Of a stretch of 64,000 nucleotides of DNA, positions 10,980 through 24,602 are shown piece after piece. The notes beneath the pieces are model-generated. The model was given only the letters and a program-made list of their open reading frames with translations. It searched no databases and had not been told where the DNA came from. The position numbers were made by a program, and so were the translations under genes. The stretch's first letter is position 1; each line of letters starts with the position of its first letter. Origin of the DNA: Clusia tigrina (Eukaryota; Arthropoda; Insecta; Diptera; Clusiidae); the NCBI GenBank assembly GCA_920105625.2, contig OV050031.1:88173995-88237994 (forward strand), in the 5' to 3' direction.

Positions 10980-13900
10980 AGAGACGCTGACAGAAGCTGC
11001 GACGCCGACTGAGACGCCGCCTGAGGCAGATAGGGGTAGATATAGGCATAGATTAGGCAGCAGATCCCCCCCAATCGACAGCGGCAGCGACTGAGACGCC
11101 TACAGAGATGCTGACAGAGGTTTCGACGCCGACTGAGATGCAGACTGAGACGCCGACTGAGGCAGATAGGGGTAGATATAGTCATAGAGAAAGCAGCAGA
11201 CCCCCCCCCCCCAATCGACAGCAGCAGCGACCGAGACGCCTACAGAGACGCTGACAGAAGCTGCGACGTGAGACTCCGACTGATCCAGATAGTGCTAGAT
11301 ATAGGCATATAGAAGACAGCAGACCCCCAATGGACAGCGGCAGCGACTGAGACTCCTACAGAGACGCTGACAGAGGCTGCAACGCCGACTGCGGCAGCTA
11401 GGAGTATATATAGGCATATTGAAGGCAGCAGACCCCCCAATGGACAGCGGCAGCGACTGAGACGCCTACAGTGACGCTGACAGAGGCTGCGACGCCGACT
11501 GATACGCCGACTGAGGCAGATAAGGGTAGATATAGGCATAGATAAGGCAGCAGACCCCCCAACCGAGAGCGGCAGCGACTGAGACTCCTACAGAGACGCT
11601 GACTGAGCCTGCGACGCCGACTGAGACGCCGACTGAGGCAGATAAGGGTAGATATAGGCATAGATTAGGCAGCAGATCCCCCCCAATCGACAGCGGCAGC
11701 GACTGAGACACCTACAGAGACGCTGACAGAGTTTGCGACGCCGACTGAGACACCGACTGACGCAGATAGGGGTAGATATAGGCATAGAGAAGGCACCAGA
11801 TCCCCCCCCCCAATCGACAGCGGCAGCGACTGAGACGCCTACAGAGACGCTGACAGAGGCTGCGACGCCGACTGAGCCAGATAGTGCTAGATATAGGCAT
11901 ATAGAAGGCAGCAGACCCCCAATCGACAGCGGCAGCGACTGAGACGCCTACAGTGACGCTGACAGAGGCTGCGACGCCGACTGATACGCCGACTGAGGCA
12001 GATAGGGGTAGATATAGGCATAGATTAGGCAGCAGATCCCCCCCAATCGACAGCGGCAGCGACTGAGACGCCTACAGAGATGCTGACAGAGGTTTCGACG
12101 CCGACTGAGATGCAGACTGAGACGCCGACTGAGGCAGATAGGGGTAGATATAGTCATAGAGAAAGCAGCAGACCCCCCCCCCCAATCGACAGCAGCAGCG
12201 ACCGAGACGCCTACAGAGACGCTGACAGACGCTGCGACGCCGACTGAGACGCCGCCTGAGGCAGATAGGGGTAGATATAGGCATAGATTAGGCAGCAGAT
12301 CCCCCCCAATCGACAGCGGCAGCGACTGAGACGCCTACAGAGATGCTGACAGAGGTTTCGACGCCGACTTTGATGCAGACTGAGACGCCGACTGAGGCAG
12401 ATAGGGGTAGATATAGTCATAGAGAAAGCAGCAGACCCCCCCCCCCAATCGACAGCAGCAGCGACCGAGACGCCTACAGAGACGCTGACAGAAGCTGCGA
12501 CGTGAGACTCCGACTGATCCAGATAGTGCTAGATATAGGCATATAGAAGACAGCAGACCCCCAATGGACAGCGGCAGCGACTGAGACTCCTACAGAGACG
12601 CTGACAGAGGCTGCAACGCCGACTGCGGCGGATAGGAGTATATATAGGCATAGAGAAGGCAGCAGACCATCCCAATGGACAGCGGCAGCGATTAAGACGC
12701 CTACAGAGAAGCTGACAGAGGCTGCGACGCCGACTGAGATGCCGACTGAGGCAGATAAGGGTAGATATAGGCATAGAGATGGCAGCAGACCCCCAATCGA
12801 CAGCGGCAGCGACGCCTACATAGACGCTCACAGAGGCTGCGACGCCGACTGAGACGCAGATTGCGACAGATAGGGGTAGATGTAGGCATAGAGAAGGAAG
12901 CAGACCACCCCAATCGACAGCGGCAGCGACTGAGACAACTACAGAGACGCTGACAGAGGCTGCGACGCCGACTGAGCCAGATAGTGCTAGATATAGGCAT
13001 ATAGAAGGCAGCAGACCCCCAATCGACAGCGGTAGCGACTGAGACTCCTACAGAGACGCTGACAGAGGCTGCGACGCCGACTGCGGCAAATAGGAGTATA
13101 TATAGGCATAGAGAAGGCAGCAGACCCCCCAATCGACAGCAGCAGTGACTGAGACGCCTACAGAGACGCTGACAGAGGCTGCGACGCCTACTGAAATGCA
13201 GACTGAGGCAGATAGGAGTAGATATAGGCATAGAGAAGGAAGCAGACCCCCCCAATCGACAGCGGCAGCGAATGAGACGCCTACAGTGACGCTGACAGAG
13301 GCTGCGACGCCGACTGAGACGCCGACTGAGGCAGATAGGGGTAGATATAGGCATAGAGAAGGCAGCAGACCCCCAATCGACAGCGGCAGCGACTGACACG
13401 CCTACAGAGATGCTGACAGAGGCTGCGACGCCGACTGAGACGCCGACTGAGGCAGATAGGGGTAGATATAGGCATAGATAAGGCAGCAGACCCCCCAACC
13501 GAGAGCGGCAGCGACTGAGACGCCTACATAGACGCTGACAGAGGCTGCGACGCCGACTGAGGCAGATAGGGGTAGATATATGCATAGAGAAGGCAGCAGA
13601 TCCCCTCCCCGCCAATCGACAGCGGCAGCGACTGAGACGCCTACAGAGGCGCTGACGGAGGCTGCGACGCCGACTGAGACGTCGAATGAGGTCGATAGGG
13701 GTAGATATAGACATAGAGAAGGCAGACGACCACCGAAACGACAGCGGAAACGACTGAGACGCCCACAGGAACGCTGACAGAGGCTTCGACGCCCACTGAG
13801 ACGCCGACTGAGACAGATTGGGGTAGATATAGGCATAGAGAAGGCAGCAGACACACCAATCGATAGCGACAGAGACTGACACGCCTACAGAGACGCCTAC

Positions 13901-15625
13901 AGAGACGCTGAAAGAGGTTTCGACGCCGACTGAGATGCAGACTGAGACGCCGACTGAGGCAGATAGGGGTAGATATAGTCATAGAGAAGGCAGCAGACCC
14001 CCCCCCCCCCAATCGACAGCAACCGCGCCTGATACGCCTACAGAGACGCTGACAGAGGCTGCGACGCCGACTGAGATGCCGACTGAAGCAGATAAGGGTA
14101 GATATAGGTATAGAGAAGGCAGCAGACCCCCAATCGACAGCGGCTGCGACGCCTACAGAGACGCTGACAGAGGCTGCGACGCCGACTGAGACGCCGACTG
14201 AGGCAGAGAGGGGTAGATATAGGCATAGAGAAGGCAGCAGACCCCCCAATCGATAGCGGCAGTGACTGAGACGCCTACAGACACGCTTACAGAGGCTGCG
14301 ACGCCGACTGAGACGCCGACTGAATCAGTTAGGGGTAGATATACGCATAGAGAAGGCAGCAGACCCCCAATCGACAGCGGTAGCGACTGAGACGCCTACA
14401 GTGACGCTGACAGAGGCTGCGACGCCGACTGATACGCCGACTGAGGCAGATAGGGGTAGATATAGGCATAGATTAGGCAGCAGATCCCCCCCAATCGACA
14501 GCGGCAGCGACTGAGACGCCTACAGAGATGCTGACAGAGGTTTCGACGCCGACTGAGATGCAGACTGAGACGCCGACTGAGGCAGATAGGGGTAGATATA
14601 GTCATAGAGAAAGCAGCAGACCCCCCCCAATCGACAGCAGCAGCGACCGAGACGCCTACAGAGACGCTGACAGAAGCTGCGACGCCGACTGAGACGCCGC
14701 CTGAGGCAGATAGGGGTAGATATAGGCATAGATTAGGCAGTAGATCCCCCCCAATCGACAGCAGCAGCGACCGAGACGCCTACAGAGACGCTGACAGAGG
14801 CTGCGACGCCGACTGAGATGCCGACTGAGGCAGGTTAGGGTAGATATAGGTATAGAGAAGGCAGCAGACCCGCCAATGGACAGCGGCAGCGACTGAGACG
14901 CTTACAGAGACGCTGACAGGGACTGCGACGCCGACTGAGACGCCGACTGAATCAGATAGGGGTAGATATACGCATAGAGAAGGCAGCAGACCCCCCAATC
15001 GACAGCGGCAGCGACTGGGAAGCATACAGAGACGCTGACAGAAGCTGCGACGCCGACTGAGACTCCGACTGAGCCAGATAGTGCTAGATATAGGCATATA
15101 GAAGACAGCAGACCCCCAATGGACAGCGGCAGCGACTGAGACTCCTACAGAGACGCTGACAGAGGCTGCAACGCCGACTGCGGCAGCTAGGAGTATATAT
15201 AGGCATATTGAAGGCAGCAGACCGCCCAATGGACAGCGGCAGCGACTGAGACGCCTACAGTGACGCTGACAGAGGCTGCGACGCCGACTGATACGCCGAC
15301 TGAGGCAGATAAGGGTAGATATAGGCATAGATAAGGCAGCAGACCCCCCAGCCGAGAGCGGCAGCGACTGAGACTCCTACAGAGACGCTGACTGAGCCTG
15401 CGACGCCGACTGAGACGCCGACTGAGGCAGATAAGGGTAGATATAGGCATAGATTAGGCAGCAGATCCCCCCCAATCGACAGCGGCAGCGACTGAGACAC
15501 CTACAGAGACGCTGACAGAGTTTGCGACGCCGACTGAGACACCGACTGACGCAGATAGGGGTAGATATAGGCATAGAGAAGGCACCAGATCCCCCCCCAA
15601 TCGACAGCGGCAGCGACTGAGACGC
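10980..15625 (+). repeat. 4.65 kb higher-order repeat, copy 1
   Basis: Every distinctive monomer recurs 4650-4660 bp downstream. The offset drifts from 4650 near 11240 to 4652 near 13580 and 4659 near 14400, which reflects small indels, mostly in C-runs. It contains one marker monomer at 13740-13861. Confidence 0.88.
13740..13861 (+). repeat. Marker monomer 5 of 13
   Basis: 3437 bp after marker 4, in the first 4.65 kb copy. It has GAGACAGATTGGGG instead of GAGGCAGATTGGGG, a change shared only with marker 6. Confidence 0.9.
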
Positions 15626-18600
15626 CTACAGACACGCTGACAGAAGCTGCGACGCCGACTGAGACGCCGCCTGAGGCAGATAGGGGTAGATATAGGCATA
15701 GATTAGGCAGCAGATCCCCCCCAATCGACAGCGGCAGCGACTGAGACGCCTACAGAGATGCTGACAGAGGTTTCGACGCCGACTGAGATGCAGACTGAGA
15801 CGCCGACTGAGGCAGATAGGGGTAGATATAGTCATAGAGAAAGCAGCAGACCCCCCCCCCCCAATCGACAGCAGCAGCGACCGAGACGCCTACAGAGACG
15901 CTGACAGAAGCTGCGACGTGAGACTCCGACTGATCCAGATAGTGCTAGATATAGGCATATAGAAGACAGCAGACCCCCAATGGACAGCGGCAGCGACTGA
16001 GACTCCTACAGAGACGCTGACAGAGGCTGCAACGCCGACTGCGGCAGCTAGGAGTATATATAGGCATATTGAAGGCAGCAGACCCCCCAATGGACAGCGG
16101 CAGCGACTGAGACGCCTACAGTGACGCTGACAGAGGCTGCGACGCCGACTGATACGCCGACTGAGGCAGATAAGGGTAGATATAGGCATAGATAAGGCAG
16201 CAGACCCCCCAACCGAGAGCGGCAGCGACTGAGACTCCTACAGAGACGCTGACTGAGCCTGCGACGCCGACTGAGACGCCGACTGAGGCAGATAAGGGTA
16301 GATATAGGCATAGATTAGGCAGCAGATCCCCCCCAATCGACAGCGGCAGCGACTGAGACACCTACAGAGACGCTGACAGAGTTTGCGACGCCGACTGAGA
16401 CACCGACTGACGCAGATAGGGGTAGATATAGGCATAGAGAAGGCACCAGATCCCCCCCCCCAATCGACAGCGGCAGCGACTGAGACGCCTACAGACACGC
16501 TGACAGAGGCTGCGACGCCGACTGAGCCAGATAGTGCTAGATATAGGCATATAGAAGGCAGCAGACCCCCAATCGACAGCGGTAGCGACTGAGACGCCTA
16601 CAGTGACGCTGACAGAGGCTGCGACGCCGACTGATACGCCGACTGAGGCAGATAGGGGTAGATATAGGCATAGATTAGGCAGCAGATCCCCCCCAATCGA
16701 CAGCGGCAGCGACTGAGACGCCTACAGAGATGCTGACAGAGGTTTCGACGCCGACTGAGATGCAGACTGAGACGCCGACTGAGGCAGATAGGGGTAGATA
16801 TAGTCATAGAGAAAGCAGCAGACCCCCCCCCCCAATCGACAGCAGCAGCGACCGAGACGCCTACAGAGACGCTGACAGAAGCTGCGACGCCGACTGAGAC
16901 GCCGCCTGAGGCAGATAGGGGTAGATATAGGCATAGATTAGGCAGCAGATCCCCCCCAATCGACAGCGGCAGCGACTGAGACGCCTACAGAGATGCTGAC
17001 AGAGGTTTCGACGCCGACTTTGATGCAGACTGAGACGCCGACTGAGGCAGATAGGGGTAGATATAGTCATAGAGAAAGCAGCAGACCCCCCCCCCCCAAT
17101 CGACAGCAGCAGCGACCGAGACGCCTACAGAGACGCTGACAGAAGCTGCGACGTGAGACTCCGACTGATCCAGATAGTGCTAGATATAGGCATATAGAAG
17201 ACAGCAGACCCCCAATGGACAGCGGCAGCGACTGAGACTCCTACAGAGACGCTGACAGAGGCTGCAACGCCGACTGCGGCGGATAGGAGTATATATAGGC
17301 ATAGAGAAGGCAGCAGACCATCCCAATGGACAGCGGCAGCGATTAAGACGCCTACAGAGAAGCTGACAGAGGCTGCGACGCCGACTGAGATGCCGACTGA
17401 GGCAGATAAGGGTAGATATAGGCATAGAGATGGCAGCAGACCCCCAATCGACAGCGGCAGCGACGCCTACATAGACGCTCACAGAGGCTGCGACGCCGAC
17501 TGAGACGCAGATTGCGACAGATAGGGGTAGATGTAGGCATAGAGAAGGAAGCAGACCACCCCAATCGACAGCGGCAGCGACTGAGACAACTACAGAGACG
17601 CTGACAGAGGCTGCGATGCCGACTGAGGCAGATAGGGTAGATATAGGGATAGAGAAGGCCGCAGATGCCCCCAAACGACAGCGGTAGCGACTGAGACTCC
17701 TACAGAGACGCTGACAGAGGCTGCGACGCCGACTGCGGCAAATAGGAGTATATATAGGCATAGAGAAGGCAGCAGACCCCCCAATCGACAGCAGCAGTGA
17801 CTGAGACGCCTACAGAGACGCTGACAGAGGCTGCGACGCCTACTGAAATGCAGACTGAGGCAGATAGGAGTAGATATAGGCATAGAGAAGGAAGCAGACC
17901 CCCCCAATCGACAGCGGCAGCGAATGAGACGCCTACAGTGACGCTGACAGAGGCTGCGACGCCGACTGCTACGCCGACTGAGGCAGATAGGGGTAGATAT
18001 AGGCATAGAGAAGGCAGCAGACCCCCAATCGACAGCGGCAGCGACTGACACGCCTACAGAGATGCTGACAGAGGCTGCGACGCCGACTGAGACGCCGACT
18101 GAGGCAGATAGGGGTAGATATAGGCATAGAGAAGGCAGCAGACCCCCCAACCGAGAGCGGCAGCGACTGAGACGCCTACATAGACGCTGACAGAGGCTGC
18201 GACGCCGACTGAGGCAGATAGGGGTAGATATATGCATAGAGAAGGCAGCAGATCCCCTCCCCGCCAATCGACAGCGGCAGCGACTGAGACGCCTACAGAG
18301 GCGCTGACGGAGGCTGCGACGCCGACTGAGACGTCGAATGAGGTCGATAGGGGTAGATATAGACATAGAGAAGGCAGACGACCACCGAAACGACAGCGGA
18401 AACGACTGAGACGCCCACAGGAACGCTGACAGAGGCTTCGACACCCACTGAGACGCCGACTGAGACAGATTGGGGTAGATATAGGCATAGAGAAGGCAGC
18501 AGACACACCAATCGATAGCGACAGAGACTGACACGCCTACAGAGACGCCTACAGAGACGCTGAAAGAGGTTTCGACGCCGACTGAGATGCAGACTGAGAC

Positions 18601-20650
18601 GCCGACTGAGGCAGATAGGGGTAGATATAGTCATAGAGAAGGCAGCAGACCCCCCCCCCCCCCAATCGACAGCAGCAGCGACCGAGACGCCTACAGAGAC
18701 GCTGACAGAGGCTGCGACGCCGACTGAGATGCCGACTGAAGCAGATAAGGGTAGATATAGGTATAGAGAAGGCAGCAGACCCCCAATCGACAGCGGCAGC
18801 GGATGAGACGCCTACAGAGACGCTGACAGAGGCTGCGACGCCGACTGAGACGCCGACTGAGGCAGAGAGGGGTTGATATATGCATAGAGAAGGCAGCAGA
18901 CCCCCCAATCGATAGCGGCAGTGACTGAGACGCCTACAGACACGCTTACAGAGGCTGTGACGCCGACTGAGACGCCGACTGAATCAGTTAGGGGTAGATA
19001 TACGCATAGAGAAGGCAGCAGACCCCCAATCGACAGCGGTAGCGACTGAGACGCCTACAGTGACGCTGACAGAGGCTGCGACGCCGACTGATACGCCGAC
19101 TGAGGCAGATAGGGGTAGATATAGGCATAGATTAGGCAGCAGATCCCCCCCAATCGACAGCGGCAGCGACTGAGACGCCTACAGAGATGCTGACAGAGGT
19201 TTCGACGCCGACTGAGATGCAGACTGAGACGCCGACTGAGGCAGATAGGGGTAGATATAGTCAAAGAGAAAGCAGCAGACCCCCCCCAATCGACAGCAGC
19301 AGCGACCGAGACGCCTACAGAGACGCTGACAGAAGCTGCGACGCCGACTGAGACGCCGCCTGAGGCAGATAGGGGTAGATATAGGCATAGATTAGGCAGT
19401 AGATCCCCCCCAATCGACAGCAGCAGCGACCGAGACGCCTACAGAGACGCTGACAGAGGCTGCGACGCCGACTGAGATGCCGACTGAGGCAGGTTAGGGT
19501 AGATATAGGTATAGAGAAGGCAGCAGACCCGCCAATGGACAGCGGCAGCGACTGAGACGCTTACAGAGACGCTGACAGGGACTGCGACGCCGACTGAGAC
19601 GCCGACTGAATCAGATAGGGGTAGATATACGCATAGAGAAGGCAGCAGACCCCCCAATCGACAGCGGCAGCGACTGGGAAGCATACAGAGACGCTGACAG
19701 AAGCTGCGACGCCGACTGAGACTCCGACTGAGCCAGATAGTGCTAGATATAGGCATATAGAAGACAGCAGACCCCCAATGGACAGCGGCAGCGACTGAGA
19801 CTCCTACAGAGACGCTGACAGAGGCTGCAACGCCGACTGCGGCAGCTAGGAGTATATATAGGCATATTGAAGGCAGCAGACCGCCCAATGGACAGCGGCA
19901 GCGACTGAGACGCCTACAGTGACGCTGACAGAGGCTGCGACGCCGACTGATACGCCGACTGAGGCAGATAAGGGTAGATATAGGCATAGATAAGGCAGCA
20001 GACCCCCCAGCCGAGAGCGGCAGCGACTGAGACTCCTACAGAGACGCTGACTGAGCCTGCGACGCCGACTGAGACGCCGACTGAGGCAGATAAGGGTAGA
20101 TATAGGCATAGATTAGGCAGCAGATCCCCCCCAATCGACAGCGGCAGCGACTGAGACACCTACAGAGACGCTGACAGAGTTTGCGACGCCGACTGAGACA
20201 CCGACTGACGCAGATAGGGGTAGATATAGGCATAGAGAAGGCACCAGATCCCCCCCCCAATCGACAGCGGCAGCGACTGAGACGCCTACAGACACGCTGA
20301 CAGAAGCTGCGACGCCGACTGAGACGCCGCCTGAGGCAGATAGGGGTAGATATAGGCATAGATTAGGCAGCAGATCCCCCCCAATCGACAGCGGCAGCGA
20401 CTGAGACGCCTACAGAGATGCTGACAGAGGTTTCGACGCCGACTTTGATGCAGACTGAGACGCCGACTGAGGCAGATAGGGGTAGATATAGTCATAGAGA
20501 AAGCAGCAGACCCCCCCCCCCCCCCAATCGACAGCAGCAGCGACCGAGACGCCTACAGAGACGCTGACAGAAGCTGCGACGTGAGACTCCGACTGATCCA
20601 GATAGTGCTAGATATAGGCATATAGAAGACAGCAGACCCCCAATGGACAG
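15626..20650 (+). repeat. 4.65 kb higher-order repeat, copy 2
   Basis: Collinear with 10980-15625 and directly adjacent to it, so this is a true tandem duplication of a block of about 38 monomers. Similarity to copy 1 fades near 20650, where the array switches to the block B pattern. It contains the marker monomer at 18392-18513. Confidence 0.87.
18392..18513 (+). repeat. Marker monomer 6 of 13
   Basis: 4652 bp after marker 5, in the second 4.65 kb copy. It shares GAGACAGATTGGGG with marker 5 and has a private CTTCGACACCCACTG change. Confidence 0.9.
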
Positions 20651-22300
20651 CGGCAGCGACTGAGACTCCTACAGAGACGCTGAGAGAGGCTGCAACGCCG
20701 ACTGCGGCGGATAGGAGTATATATAGGCATAGAGAAGGCAGCAGACCATCCCAATGGACAGCGGCAGCGATTAAGACGCCTACAGAGAAGCTGACAGAGG
20801 CTGCGACGCCGACTGAGATGCCGACTGAGGCAGATAAGGGTAGATATAGGCATAGAGATGGCAGCAGACCCCCAATCGACAGCGGCAGCGACGCCTACAG
20901 AGACGCTCACAGAGGCTGCGACGCCGACTGAGACGCAGATTGCGACAGATAGGGGTAGATGTAGGCATAGAGAAGGAAGCAGACCACCCCAATCGACAGC
21001 GGCAGCGACTGAGACAACTACAGAGACGCTGACAGAGGCTGCGACGCCGACTGAGCCAGATAGTTCTAGATATAGGCATATAGAAGGCAGCAGACCCCCA
21101 ATCGACAGCGGTAGCGACTGAGACTCCTACAGAGACGCTGACAGAGGCTGCGACGCCGACTGCGGCAAATAGGAGTATATATAGGCATAGAGAAGGCAGC
21201 AGAGCCCCCAATCGACAGCAGCAGTGACTGAGACGCCTACAGAGACGCTGACAGAGGCTGCGACGCCTACTGAAATGCAGACTGAGGCAGATAGGAGTAG
21301 ATATAGGCATAGAGAAGGCAGCAGACCCCCCAATCGACAGCGGCAGCGAATGAGACGCCTACAGTGACGCTGACAGAGGCTGCGACGCCGACTGCTACGC
21401 CGACTGAGGCAGATAGGGGTAGATATAGGCATAGAGAAGGCATCAGACCCCCAATCGACAGCGGCAGCGACTGAGACGCCTACAGAGATGCTGACAGAGG
21501 CTGCGACGCCGACTGAGACGCCGACTGAGGCAGATAGGGGTAGATATAGGCATAGATAAGGCAGCAGACCCCCCAACCGAGAGCGGCAGCTACTGAGACG
21601 CCTACAGAGACGCTGACAGAGGCTGCGACGCCGACTGAGGCAGATAGGGGTAGATATATGCATAGAGAAGGCAGCAGATCCCCTCCCCGCCAATCGACAG
21701 CGGCAGCGACTGAGACGCCTACAGAGGCGCTGACGGAGGCTGCGACGCCGACTGAGACGTCGAATGAGGTCGATAGGGGTAGATATAGACATAGAGAAGG
21801 CAGACGACCACCGAAACGACAGCGGAAACGACTGAGACGCCCACAGGAACGCTGACAGAGGCTTCGACGCCCACTGAGACGCCGACTGAGGCAGATTGGG
21901 GTAGATATAGGCATAGAGAAGGCAGCAGACACACCAATCGATAGCGACAGAGACTGACACGCCTACAGAGACGCCTACAGAGACGCTGAAAGAGTTTTCG
22001 ACGCAGACTGAGATGCAGACTGAGACGCCGACTGAGGGAGATAGGGGTAGATATTGTCATAGAGAAGGCAGCAGACCCCCCCCCCCAATCGACAGCAGCA
22101 GCGACCGAGACGCCTACAGAGACGCTGACAGAGGCTGCGACGCCGACTGAGATGCCGACTGAGGCAGATAAGGGTAGATATAGGTATAGAGAAGGCAGCA
22201 GACCCCCAATCGACAGCGGCAGCGACGCCTACAGAGACGCTGACAGAGGCTGCGACGCCGACTGAGACGCCGACTGAGGCAGAGAGGGGTTGATATATGC
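19425..22300 (+). repeat. Higher-order repeat block B, copy 2
   Basis: Collinear partner of 7920-10790 at +11515 bp. Its left part also belongs to the second copy of the 4.65 kb tandem, so two duplication histories overlap here. Confidence 0.87.
21818..21939 (+). repeat. Marker monomer 7 of 13
   Basis: 3426 bp after marker 6 and 11515 bp after marker 4, in block B copy 2. Confidence 0.9.
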
Positions 22301-24602
22301 ATAGAGAAGGCAGCAGACCCCCCAATCGATAGCGGCAGTGACTGAGACGCCTACAGACACGCTTACAGAGGCTGTGACGCCGACTGAGACGCCGACTGAA
22401 TCAGTTAGGGGTAGATATACGCATAGAGAAGGCAGCAGACCCCCAATCGACAGCGGTAGCGACTGAGACGCCTACAGTGACGCTGACAGAGGCTGCGACG
22501 CCGACTGATACGCCGACTGAGGCAGATAGCGGTAGATATAGGCATAGATTAGGCAGCAGATCCCCCCCAATCGACAGCGGCAGCGACTGAGACGCCTACA
22601 GAGATGCTGACAGAGGTTTCGACGCCGACTGAGATGCAGACTGAGACGCCGACTGAGGCAGATAGGGGTAGATATAGTCATAGAGAAAGCAGCAGACCCC
22701 CCCCAATCGACAGCAGCAGCGACCGAGACGCCTACAGAGACGCTGACAGAAGCTGCGACGTGAGACTCCGACTGATCCAGATAGTGCTAGATATAGGCAT
22801 ATAGAAGACAGCAGACCCCCAATGGACAGCGGCAGCGACTGAGACTCCTACAGAGACGCTGACAGAGGCTGCAACGCCGACTGCGGCAGCTAGGAGTATA
22901 TATAGGCATATTGAAGGCAGCAGACCCCCCAATGGACAGCGGCAGCGACTGAGACGCCTACAGTGACGCTGACAGAGGCTGCGCCGCCGACTGATACGCC
23001 GACTGAGGCAGATAAGGGTAGATATAGGCATAGATAAGGCAGCAGACCCCCCAACCGAGAGCGGCAGCGACTGAGACTCCTACAGAGACGCTGACTGAGC
23101 CTGCGACGCCGACTGAGACGCCGACTGAGGCAGATAAGGGTAGATATAGGCATAGATTAGGCAGCAGATCCCCCCCAATCGACAGCGGCAGCGACTGAGA
23201 CACCTACAGAGACGCTGACAGAGTTTGCGACGCCGACTGAGACACCGACTGACGCCGATAGGGGTAGATATAGGCATAGAGAAGGCACCAGATCCCCCCC
23301 CCCAATCGACAGCGGCAGCGACTGAGACGCCTACAGACACGCTGACAGAGGCTGCGACGCCGACTGAGCCAGATAGTGCTAGATATAGGCATATAGAATA
23401 CAGCAGACCCCCAATCGACAGCGGTAGCGACTGAGACGCCTACAGTGACGCTGACAGAGGCTGCGACGCCGACTGATACGCCGACTGAGGCAGATAGGGG
23501 TAGATATAGGCATAGATTAGGCAGCAGATCCCCCCCAATCGACAGCGGCAGCGACTGAGACGCCTACAGAGATGCTGACAGAGGTTTCGACGCCGACTGA
23601 GATGCAGACTGAGACGCCGACTGAGGCAGATAGGGGTAGATATAGTCATAGAGAAAGCAGCAGACCCCCCCCCCAATCGACAGCGGCAGCGACTGAGACA
23701 CCTACAGAGACGCTGACAGAGTTTGCGACGCCGACTGAGACACCGACTGACGCAGATAGGGGTAGATATAGGCATAGAGAAGGCACCAGATCCCCCCCCC
23801 AATCGACAGCGGCGGCGACTGAGACGCCTACAGACACGCTGACAGAGGCTGCGACGCCGACTGAGCCAGATAGTGCTAGATATAGGCATATAGAAGGCAG
23901 CAGACCCCCAATCGACAGCGGTAGCGACTGAGACGCCTACAGTGACGCTGACAGAGGCTGCGACGCCGACTGATACGCCGACTGAGGCAGATAGGGGTAG
24001 ATATAGGCATAGATTAGGCAGCAGATCCCCCCCAATCGACAGCGGCAGCGACTGAGACGCCTACAGAGATGCTGACAGAGGTTTCGACGCCGACTGAGAT
24101 GCAGACTGAGACGCCGACTGAGGCAGATAGGGGTAGATATAGTCATAGAGAAAGCAGCAGACCCCCCCAATCGACAGCAGCAGCGACCGAGACGCCTACA
24201 GAGACGCTGACAGAAGCTGCGACGCCGACTGAGACGCCGCCTGAGGTAGATAGGGGTAGATATAGGCATAGATTAGGCAGCAGATCCCCCCAATCGACAG
24301 CGGCAGCGACTGAGACGCCTACAGAGATGTTGACAGAGGTTTCGACGCCGACTGAGATGCAGACTGAGACGCCGACTGAGGCAGATAGGGGTCGATATAG
24401 TCATAGAGAAAGCAGCAGACCCCCCCCCCCAATCGACAGCAGCAGCGACCGAGACGCCTACAGAGACGCTGACAGAAGCTGCGACGTGAGACTCCGACTG
24501 ATCCAGATAGTGCTAGATATAGGCATATAGAAGACAGCAGACCCCCAATGGACAGCGGCAGCGACTGAGACTCCTACAGAGACGCTGACAGAGGCTGCAA
24601 CG

